Positions 1 through 11,600 of a DNA stretch of 64,000 nucleotides are shown one piece after another. This stretch comes from Glandiceps talaboti (Eukaryota; Hemichordata; Enteropneusta; Spengelidae): positions 27,571,449 to 27,635,448 of the forward strand of contig NC_135553.1 in the NCBI RefSeq assembly GCF_964340395.1. The letters are read 5' to 3'. Numbering within the stretch: position 1 is the stretch's first letter; each line of letters opens with the position of its first letter. Below the pieces are notes generated by a model. That model saw only the letters and a program-made list of their open reading frames with translations. It was not told the DNA's origin and ran no database searches. Position numbers and translations under genes: made by a program.

Positions 1-371
1 TTTGTATCCATATTAATTAAGTAGTATGTGTTTTTTTGCATGACAGCATGAGATGTTATATAATATTTTACTTATGAAAAGAAAACAAACTTTGTACTAA
101 TGGTTTTCTTTCTATTGAAGATTTGCAGTGTATATTAATACAACTCTAACATGGCATGGTTTACTTTGATCACATGACTAATTTGCATGTTGTCATAACA
201 ACCTTCTTTCCCAGAATGTCATTCTCCCAACACACTTTCCCGCCAGTTTGTTTTTCTTGACAAGGCAAAGACTGAGAGTTGTGTGGACATACTTACACAG
301 TAACAAAGCTGACTTTCATTCTAATTCTTCTATGACATTACTTTCTCCTTCAATGCTTTCACCTTCGGCAG

Positions 372-442
372 TGTTAAAACTGATGCGGACAATGACAGGC
401 TTACGGTCACTTCTTAGTGTCCTCATGATTGCGATTCCAGAG
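372..442 (+). CDS. Cav3: Cav3 alternative exon A, IVS4-S5 linker (divergent version)
   Basis: This 71-nt exon has a pyrimidine-rich acceptor (ttcaccttcggcag) and a donor GAG|gtaaca. With one base from the upstream exon it reads [15 protein letters not shown] followed by SVLMIAIPE. It aligns without gaps to exon 1003-1073 (10 of 24 residues identical), with the same length and phase (begins at codon position 2, ends on a codon boundary). The last S4 charges (K, R) and the L-L, A and P positions are kept, while the usual DTVLQ stretch is replaced by SVLMI. It can splice in frame to the S5 exon at 4312. It is most simply a mutually exclusive partner of exon B. A decaying duplicate is possible but less likely because frame and splice sites are intact. 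Confidence 0.8.
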
Positions 443-2628
443 GTAACAAAATGGAACATAAAAAGCATGTCATCATGTTTGACACTGTATGGCACATACA
501 TAGAGCGAAAAAAACAACAAAGTTTGAACTTATAAATGTGTTAATGTTTTCTGAAGTTGCCAACTGTTGGGTCAAAGATTTCAATACTGTCATAAATGCT
601 AGAAATTCACCTCAAATGAACTAAATGTGTACAAAATTTTATCAAAGTAGCCGTAACACTCAACACCTTACTGTGTTCTATTATTTAAATACCCATAGAA
701 CATACCACAAGAGGTACACTTCATCAACAAATTTGAAGAATTTAAGATCATGCAACTGTGAACTTTATATCAACTTTTAGTATAAATACCATGTTGCCAT
801 TTAAAAACATATTTCAATATTAGGACCCAGTGGCTTGAAATGAAAACAAAGTATGCATTTATATGTTCAGTCTTGACACTAGAGGGCAGCTGTCACCCAT
901 CCATCACCCTTGCACCATCTCACAACACTGTCTCTGTCACACACTCTGTTGCGTAAGAAGCTGTATGTTTGATGTGCCGCCATCTTGCTCTTTCCCCCCT
1001 AGTTCTGAAGTTGCTGAAAATGGCAAAAGGTATCCGCCAACTGCTAGACACAGTACTACAGGCCCTGCCACAGGTAAAACCTTCGATAACCACACAAAAT
1101 GAACAGAAATCGCTTAAAAAGTGGAACAATCATCGTCCATGTCATGCTATCTCTCTCACTGTCTATGTCAGTCTTCTGTTTTGCTATCTCTGTGTTGCTA
1201 AATGTCATGCTATCTCCCCCACTGTCTATGTCAATCTTCTGTTTTGCTATCTCTGTGTTGCTAAATGTCATGCTATCTCTCTCACTGTCTATGTCAATCT
1301 TCTGTTTTGCTATCTCTGTGTTGCTAAATGTCATGCTATCTCCCCCACTGTCTATGTCAATCTTCTGTTTTGCTATCTCTGTGTTGCTAAATGTCACGCT
1401 ATCTCCCTCACTGTCTAAGTCAATCTTCTGTTTTGCTATCTATGTGTTGCTAAATGTCATGCTATCTCTCTCACTGTCTATGTCAATCTTCTGTTTTGCT
1501 ATCTCTATGTTGCTAAATGTCATGCTATCTCTCTCACTGTCTATGTCAATCTTCTGTTTTGCTATCTCTATGTTGCTAAATGTCACGCTATCTCTCTCAC
1601 TGCCTATGTCAATCTTCTGTTTTGCTATCTCTGTGTTGCTAAATGTCATGCTATCTCCCTCACTGTCTATGTCAATCTTCTGTTTTGCTATCTCTGTGTT
1701 GCTAAATGTCACGCTATCTCTCTCACTGTCTATGTCAATCTTCTGTTTTGCTATCTCTGTGTTGCTAAATGTCATGCTATCTCTCTCACTGTCTATGTCA
1801 ATCTTCTGTTTTGCTATCTCTGTGTTGCTAAATGTCATGCTATCTCTCTCACTGTCTATGTCAATCTTCTGTTTTGCTATCTCTGTGTTGCTAAATGTCA
1901 TGCTATCTCCCCCACTGTCTATGTCAATCTTCTGTTTTGCTATCTCTATGGTGCTAAATGTCATGCTATCTCCCTCACTGCCTATGTCAATTTCTCAAAT
2001 CATTCTTCAGTCACAACTATTATAATGTCATTTTCAATATCATCTGCATTTCTCATGCAAAGTTCTTCACATTTATGTAAATTTGAAGTCATTCTACTCA
2101 ATTCTATACCCTTGGGTGAAAGTTTATCCCTTCTTTGTTATTTGTATGGCAGTATTTATTGTTGTTAATGTTTATTTTTGTCTGTCTCATGTTTTCCTTC
2201 TTTTCATATTTGTCTATGATTCTGTAATTATTTCATTGGTTCTTTTCATCTTATTGGTTATTGATTTAGTAAAAGTCAATTGTTTTTACCTGTACGTTTT
2301 GTGTTTTATGTCTGTTTATGTTGATGTTTATTTGTTTGTAAATAATCCAAAAATTGTCACTGTTTGACCTCATAATGGTCACCATGGGAGCTTTCTTTCA
2401 AATGGGAATCTAACTCAGTGTTGTTTGTGTATTTCTTTACTGTTTGTCATCATTTATTTTCATATTTAGTATGTATTTTTATTTATTTACATATTTGAAA
2501 TATAATTTAATTTCTATATTTGAAGTATGATTTTAGTTATTTTATTTTTAGCACAACTAAACTACAATGTAGGTTCAGTAGTGCTATAGGCATCGAGCGG
2601 TGTCTGTCCGTCTGTCTGTCTGTCTGTC

Positions 2629-2689
<61 letters not shown>

Positions 2690-5600
2690 GTGGGGGTGAC
2701 TTAAAAGTCAAAAACTGCCAACCCGATTACTTTGGTATTTGGTGGGGACATTACTTGTGGGGTCTAGTTGGGAAATTGTTCAAATGAAAATGATCGCATC
2801 ACAGGTGTGTGATTTTGGTCAAAAAATGTGATTTTTGGTAAAAAAAACTTAAACTCAGAAACTACTTGGCAAATTGGTGCAAAATTTGGTGGTAACATTC
2901 TTAAGGGGGTTTAAAGTAAGATTTGTTCATGACATGATGATTCCATCAGTAATATGCAAATAAGGGCTAAAAATGTGTCTTATTGTCAAAATTCTTTAAA
3001 CTACTCAGCAGATCGGGCTAAAATTTAACAGGGATGCATCTGTGGGTGTGTAGATGAGGAAATATTAAGCATATAATGAGCTTATCAGTAATATGCAAAT
3101 TAGGTGTAAAAATGTGAATTTTGGTTGAAAATTTCTCTCAAAAAGTACTTGGTCAACGAGACTGAAACTTGGTGAGATGTTTCTAGAAGTGTTATTCTGC
3201 AGATTTTCTTCAAAATATTTTGACACAATTGGGCATAGCAACAACCAAATGGCAGTATATTTTGGTGAAACAACAACATCATCTGGTAGGCAAGTGAGTA
3301 AACATTCAAAAAATGTATGCAAATATCCCTAGCAATCATGACCACGCCCATAGTAACAGCCAAGCGGTCATGTATTTCAAAGATAACAACAGGGATTAAT
3401 AGACAAATGAATAAACATTTTAAAATGTATGCAAATACGCCTAGCAACAAGACCATGCCCATAGCAACAGCCAAATGATCACTTATATTGCAAAGATAAT
3501 ATCAGGAATTCATACACAAGTGAACAAAAACATTCAAAAATGTATGCAAATATATCTAGCAACATGCCCATACCCATAGCAACAGCCAAATGATCGCGTA
3601 TATCGCAAAGATAGCAACATGGTTGGATAGGCAACTGGATAGTCATTCAGCAAATGAACACCTATTGTTAGCATAGACTAGCATATGAATAAACATTTTT
3701 AAAATCTACAGTTGTGCTAATGCCATTTGGTGGTATTTTTAAAGTATTTTTTTTTCACATTTAGTGAAGTGTAATCATTGTTATTTATTTTACATTGGCA
3801 TTACTTTCCATATTTGAAGTATGATTTTTTTGTTATTTTATAATTTTGTCAGAATTAGATATGAAATTTTTATTTTATTTTTTGTAATATTATGGTTTTA
3901 ATATATATTTTATTGTTATTATTTATTGTAGTATTGGAAGTTACAAATTTTGTATTTTTGTGATGTCATTTATTTTGGATTTTCAATACCTGTATTATAT
4001 TTTATTTGTGTGTGACAGTGGTTCCTCTCTACTACCAGTTTTAAGCTGCAGGTAGACTAAGGCTAGATGGAGCTAAAAACCCTCAGATATCACCTATAAT
4101 ACTAACATATAGAAAAGTTAATGATTAAAGTTATTTCTGAGCCTCTTACCTGTTTTTTTTAAAACATTTACTTTGCTTAGAGTTTAAAAGCATGAGTATA
4201 CTGCTAAATTGTTGATGAATTAATCTAGAATTTAAAATATTCATTTCAGCCAGATGGAAAAATATCTAATATTCATGGTTATACACATTTCTCTCTCGCC
4301 TCATGTGATAGGTTGGAAATCTGGGTCTGCTGTTTTTCTTGCTTTTCTTTATCTTTGCTGCCTTAGGAGTAGAGTTATTTGGTCGACTTGGTAAGTGCCT
4401 CTCTTTTAGCTCTGCTGTCAGCAACAGCTGAGCAGAGCTTAAGGGTTAGGTTGATTCTTCATCCATCCGTCAACTTGTCTACTTTCATCTTCTCCAAAAC
4501 TACTAGGTCAATTGACCTGAAATTTGTCATGTAGGTGTCATTTGATGAGCAGATATAAGTTTGTTCAAGTCTAGTTGATTGGGTCATTTTATGCAAATTA
4601 GGTCTAAAATAGAATTTTTGGTAAAAATGCTTCAAAAATCTTCTCCAAAACTGCTGGGCCAATTGAGTTCAAATGTGTTGTGTAGGTGTTGAGGGATGAG
4701 CAGATGTAAGTTTATTCAAGACAAATTTACTGGGTCATTACTATGCAAACTAGGTCTACAAATAGAATTTTTGGTAAAAATTCTTTAAAATCTTCTCCAA
4801 AACTACTTGGCCAATTGAGTTGAAATGTGTTGTGTAGGTCTAGGGATGAGCAGATATAACTTTGTTCAAGACAAGTTGATTGGGTCATTAATATGCAAAT
4901 TAATGGTATAATAGAATTTTTGTGAAATGATGACTATATTATAAAAGTACAATATTTTACCAACTTGTGTGAAATGTGTTCTATAGTGTGTGTGAGTCAT
5001 CATATGAAATCACTAACCACTTTATTACTTTGCTAAAACAAAATTGCATAGTGGAAGAGCTGAACAGCAGAACCACTTCTACACATGTTACAAAATCAAA
5101 ACAAAAAAGAACAAAAAAACAGCAGAGCTGTTCTGACTAATAGGTCACTTTTTTAGCACAACTGAACTGAGGTTAAGTAGTGCTATAGGGATCACCTGGC
5201 ATCTGTCTGTCTGTATGTGTGTGTGTCTGTGTGGATGTGTGTGTGTGTAAACAACTTAAAGTCAAAAATCGCTGAAATGATTGCCATGATATTTGGTTGA
5301 TCCATTACCTTGGGTGCCTAGTTGGGAAATTGTTCAAATCAAAATGAATAAACATTCAAAAAATGTATGTAAATTTGCCTAGCAACATGACCATGCCCAT
5401 AGCAACAACCAAACCAGGCCGATCGGCCTTGTCGTCTTTGCAAGAAGATTTTTTTTGTTTTTCACAGAGACCATGCCCCCTCATTAATTATTTGGATGTC
5501 TAATACCAGGCTCACTAATAGGTCTAGAGAGTTGGTTTTTGCCGGACATGGATCAGTATAGGACCAAAATTTGTTCCCATATTTTAGGGTGGCCTTTACC

Positions 5601-8600
5601 ATAGAATTTGATTTATTATGTTCATATCTAATTCTAGGCAATCTAATAGGGTTGGGGATGCAGTTTTTGGTTGAAATGCTCTACTATGGGACCAAAGTTA
5701 TTTCCTAAACTTTGGGTTGACCTTTCACCTACTTTCACATCTGCCTGTACAACAAGTGTACACCTGGTATTTGGTGGAATGTGGGTAACTATGGGACCAA
5801 ATATATTTCCGAAATTTTTGGGATGACCTTTGACCTACTTTTACATATCTCATCATCTCTAATGTGCACGTGCAGGTAGAATGTCTCGGAATCTGGTACT
5901 TGAACAGTCTTTTAATATTAATTAGGTATTTGCATAATAACTGGATATTCTGCTTAAAGAATAACTGAAGATTCATAGTTTGTAGGATATTATTGTCATT
6001 CAATAAAGTATTTATTTTGCATAATTGATTTGGGTAATTTGCACAGTCACATGCAAGATTATTGAAGACAATGTTGTACAATTATTAACTTGTCATAATT
6101 TTACTTTTCCAGCCTGTACAGAAACAAATCCTTGTGCAGGGTTAGGAAGGCATGCTTCATTCCGGGATTTTGGCATGGCATTCCTGACACTGTTCCGGAT
6201 ATCTACTGGGGATAATTGGAATGGTATTATGAAGGTAATGTTAATGTTACTTTTAACTACTAGTATTTTCATCTTTTAGATTTAACTCAATGATACTGAT
6301 TCTGTCTTTCAGTAGCATTGACTATACTGGGTTAATGATGACTTTAATAGTACAGGATATTTAGTTCCAGAGGGCTAGGGAGCCCTCTTGGAACTGATTG
6401 TCTTGCTTGGAACACTGGTTTCTTTCTTTCTCGACTTGACAGATGGCATTTTCCTTACTACATCCCACGCAGTATGCTACGACGCTGCCCATAAGGCTTT
6501 GCGGTATCTGCTTATGAAATCTGGTTGCTAGGGGGTATATTGGATGCTGAAATCATGATTTATACATATTTTATGCATGATATTTCATTTGGGTAACTTT
6601 TTTCAGCTTGTTTTGCGGCAACAAAAGTCAAATGACAATTGAATGGATCCTATTCTGTCAAACGATTTTTTTTCATTCTCGGACATCAACGCAAGCTCTA
6701 AGCATAAAGTCGGTCTCAGTACAGCTGAACTAATAGGTTCAGTAGTACTATAGGCATGGCAAAGTGTCTGTCTGTCTGTCTGTCTGTGTCTGTCTGAATG
6801 TCTGTGTGTAGATGTCTGTCTGTGTGTGTGTATGTGTGTAAACAACTTAAAGTCAAAAATACCAGACCGATTGCCATGATATTTGGTGGGTGTATTACCT
6901 TGAGTGTTTAGTTGGGAAATTGTTCAAATCAAAATGATCTTACCACCAGTGTGTGATTTGGAGTAAAAAAACTTAAACCCAAAAACTACCGCGCAGATCG
7001 GTCTGAAATTCGGTGGGAACATTCTTATGTGTGTGTAGATTAAGAATTGTTCATGATATGATGGTCCCATCAGTGATATGCAAATTAGGGCTAAAAATGT
7101 GTCTTTTTGGTCAAAAATCTTTAATTCCAAAAGTACTCAGCAAATTGGGCTGAAATTTAACAGGGATGCATCTGGAGGTGTATAGATGAAGAAATATGAA
7201 GCATATTATGATCTCATCAGTGATATGCAAATTAGTTGTAAAAATGTGAATTTTGGTCAAAAAACTTGTATCTCAAAATGTACTTGATCAATGAGACTGA
7301 AACTTGGCAAGATGTTTCTGGAAGTGTTATTCAGCAGATTGTCATCAAAAGATTTTGACACAATTGGCCCTAGCAACCATGACCATGCCCTTAGCAACAA
7401 CCAAATGGCAGTATATTTTGATCAAATAACATCTGATAGGTAAGTGAACCAACATTCAAAAAGTATGCAAATATGCCTAGCAACAAGACCACACCCATGG
7501 CAACAGCCAAATGATAATGTATATTGCAAAGATAAGAACAGGGATTAATAGACAAACGAATAAACATTCAAAAAATGTATGCAAATGTGCCTAGCAACAA
7601 GACGATGCCCATAGCAACAGCCAAATGATCACATCTTGTAAAGATAACGGGGATTAATAGACAATTGAATAAACATTCAAAAAATGTATGTAAATATGCC
7701 TAGCAACAAGTCCACGCCCATAGCAACAGCCAAATGATCGCGTACATTGCAAAGATAATATCAGGAATTCATACACAAGTGAACATATAAAAATGTATGC
7801 AAATATATCTAACAACATGACCATTCCCATAGCAACAGCCAAATGATAGCATATATCGCAAAGATAGCGACATGCATGGTTGGATAGGCAACTGGATAGT
7901 CATTCAGCAAATGAATACCTATTGTTAGCATGGACTAGCATATGGATAAACATTTTTAAAAACTGTACAGTTGTGCTACAACGCCATTGACGGTATTTTT
8001 TGCAGGATACACTACGGACAGCACCAGCATGTGACAATAGTTCTGACTGTAACTTCAACTGTTGTGCAAGTGCCATACTATCTCCCATCTACTTTGTCAG
8101 TTTTGTACTCATGGCGCAGTTCGTCCTTGTCAACGTAGTGGTAGCTGTCTTGATGAAACATCTTGAAGAATCTCATAAGATGGACCAAGATGATGATGAG
8201 GAGGATCAGGCAATTGCAGCAGAAGTGAAGAAAGAGATTGAGGAAGAGGCTGCTAGGAAACAAAAAGAGGAAGTGAGTCATAGTAATGCTATTTCTATGT
8301 TCAGTGACTGGTTATATAACTTTGCACTTTGGTCTGTGTGTTAAACTCCTAAATATACCACTGGAAAACTGTAATTCCTAAATAACCAATACCACTGGAA
8401 AACTGTAATTCCTAAATAACCAATACCACTGGAAAACTATAATTCATAAATAACCAATACCACTGGAAAACTGTAATTCCTAAATTACCAATACCACTGG
8501 AATACTATAATTCCTAAATAACCAATACCACTGGAAAACTGTAATTCCTAAATTACCAATACAATGGAAAACTGTAATTCCTAAATAACCAATACCACTG

Positions 8601-11600
8601 GAAAACTGTAATTCCTAAATTACCAATACCACTGGAATACTATAATTCCTAAATAACCAATACCACTGGAAAACTGTAATTCCTAAATTACCAATACAAT
8701 GGAAAACTGTAATTCCTAAATAACCAATACCACTGGAAAACTGTAATTCCTAAATTACCAATACCACTGGAAAACTGTAATTCCTAAATTACCAATACCA
8801 CTGGAATACTATAATTCCTAAATAACCAATACCACTGGAAAACTGTAATTCCTAAATTACCAATACAATGGAAAACTGTACTTCTTAAATAACCAATGCC
8901 ACTGGAAAACAATAATTCCTAAATAACCAATACCACTGGAAAACTGTAATTCCTAAATAACCAATACCACTGGAAAACTGTTCTTCCTAAATAATCAATA
9001 CCACTGGAAAACTATAATTCATAAATAACCAATAACACTGGAAAACTGTTCTTCCTAAATAACCAATACCACTGGAAAACTGTTCTTCCTAAATAACCAA
9101 TACTACTGGAAAACTGTAATTCCTAACTAACCAATAACACTGGAAAACTGTTCTTCCTAAATAACCAATACCACTGGAAAACTATAATTCATAAATAACC
9201 AATAACACTGGAAAACTGTTCTTCCTAAATAACCAATACCACTGGAAAACTGTAATTCCTAAATAACCAATATCACTGGAAAACTGTAATTCCTAAATAA
9301 CCAATACCACTGGAAAACTATAATTCCTAAATTACCAATAACACTGGAAAACTTTTGATGATGTCAATAGTCATCATACATGTATTTACAAGACATGGAA
9401 ATCTGCTAATAAAGGTTTAAGCTAGTGTGTAACTTTATCAGAATCACTATGATGTCATCAGTATGCTAATTTACCACATACACTCATGTGACTACATTTT
9501 GGGGGTATCACGTGACAGAAAATTTCTGTGATGTATGCTGTGCCAAAGTGACTTCTGCACTTAGTTATCTCAGCAACCTACCAACTGTGAATCTTGTCAC
9601 CAAATATGCTGTGCATGGCATAGTATTATGCTATAAATCTGTTTTCGGGCTAAACTTATTTTATAGTCTCTGCCTTTTATTCTCTTATTTCAATTTCATT
9701 GTTTTAATTTTTTCAGGAACCCAATGCAGCATCTAGTTTGCTTCAGGTACTTATTTGTTTTTGCTTATATCATTTTTTTTTTGTTTTTTTTTTTTTGTTT
9801 TTGGGGGTTTTTTTGTTTTTGTTTTTTGGGGGGGTGTGTTTTGTTCACTGCTATTATCTAATAACTAACTTGTGATGACATCTTTGTGTTATCCTGTCCT
9901 TCCTACTAAAGACATGTAATTTTTCACCGCTAAAAATCATTTTATGGAAGGAGATATAAACTAAATGTTAGTTCTGTTTCTCTATATTCCTTCATTGTGC
10001 TAGAATTTTACAGGTGCCAATGCCATTCATATTGAATCTGCAAATGAGGTACTATACCCTACATGTTATCAAGTGATTTTTCTGTGGAAAAAAGTGCTGA
10101 TTATCAGGCAACACTTTTACCACTATTTCAAGTGTTTTACACACTATGCAATGCCATTGCAAATGTTTGCCCCAATGTGTAACCATGTCATTGTAAGTAT
10201 TTGCTTAACTGTGCCACACCATAGTGTTTTATACAATGTGCTCTACCATTGCAAGAGTTGGCCACAATGTACACCACACCATTACAAGTGTTTGCCGCAA
10301 TGTACACCACACCATTACAAGTGTTTGCCGCAATTTACCACACCATTGCATGTATTGCCACAATTTACCACACCATTGCAAGAGTTTGCCACAATGTACA
10401 CCACACCATTACAAGTGTTTGCCGCAATTTACCATACCATTGCAAGTGTTTGCCACAATTTACCACACTATTGCAAGTGTTTGCCACAATTTACCACACT
10501 ATTGCAAGTGTTTGCCACAATTTACCACACCATTGCACGTATTGCCACAATGTACCACACCATTTCAAGTGTTTGCCGCAATGTACATTACAAGTGTTTG
10601 CCAGTGTACCACACAATTGCAAGTGTTGCTGCAATGTACCCCACCTTTTAAGTGTTTGCCATGTTGTAATTGGACCTCATATCAAAGTCTATGTTGTAAT
10701 TGGACCTCATATCATACTCTGTATTATAAATGGACCTCATATCATAGTCTATGTTGTAATTCAACCTCATATCATAGTCTATGTTGTAATTGAACCTCAT
10801 ATCATAGTCTATGTTGTAATTGGACCTCATATCAAAGTCTATGTTGTAATTGGACCACATGTCAAAGTCTATGTTGTAATTGGACCTCATATCATAGTCT
10901 ATGTTGTATTTGGACAACATGTCAAAGTCTATGTTGTAATTGGACCTCATACCAAAGTCTATGTTGTAATTGGACCACATGTCAAAGTCTATGTTGTAAT
11001 TGGACCTCATATCATAGTCTATGTTGTAATTGGACCACATGTCAAAGTCTATGTTGTAATTGGACCTCATATCAAAGTCTGTGTTGTAATTGGACCACAT
11101 GTCAAAGTCTATGTTGTAATTGGACCTCATATCAAAGTCTGTGTTGTAATTTGACCTCATATCAAACTCTATGTTGTAATTGGACCTCATATCAAGGTCT
11201 ATGTTGTAATTCAACCTCATATCAAAGTCTATGTTGTAATTGGACCTCATATCAAAGTCTATGTTGTAATTGGACCTCATATCATAGTCTATGTTGTAAT
11301 TGGACCACATGTCAAAGTCTATGTTGTAATTGGACCTCATATCATAGTCTATGTTGTAATTAGACCTCATATCAAAGTCTATGTTGTAATTGGACCTCAT
11401 ATCATAGTCTATGTTGTAATTGGACCTCATATCAAAGTCTATGTTGTAATTGGACCTCATATCATAGTCTATGTTGTAATTGGACCTAATATCAAAGTCT
11501 ATGTTGTAATTGGACCACATGTCAAAGTCTATGTTGTAATTGGACCTCATATCATAGTCTATGTTGTAATTGGACCTCATATCAAAGTCTATGTTGTAAT

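Noticed and set aside
248-535. A 95-residue protein overlapping alternative exon A
   Set aside because: Only 372-442 resembles a known protein. Both ends of the frame run into intron beyond consensus splice sites.
1003-1073. Exon A and B as separate channel genes
   Set aside because: Identical length and phase, close spacing and a shared downstream S5 exon are better explained by tandem exon duplication in one gene.
3065-3474. Minus-strand open frames across the element cores
   Set aside because: The same frames recur, broken, in every copy of the HINE-like element, and no known domain is present.
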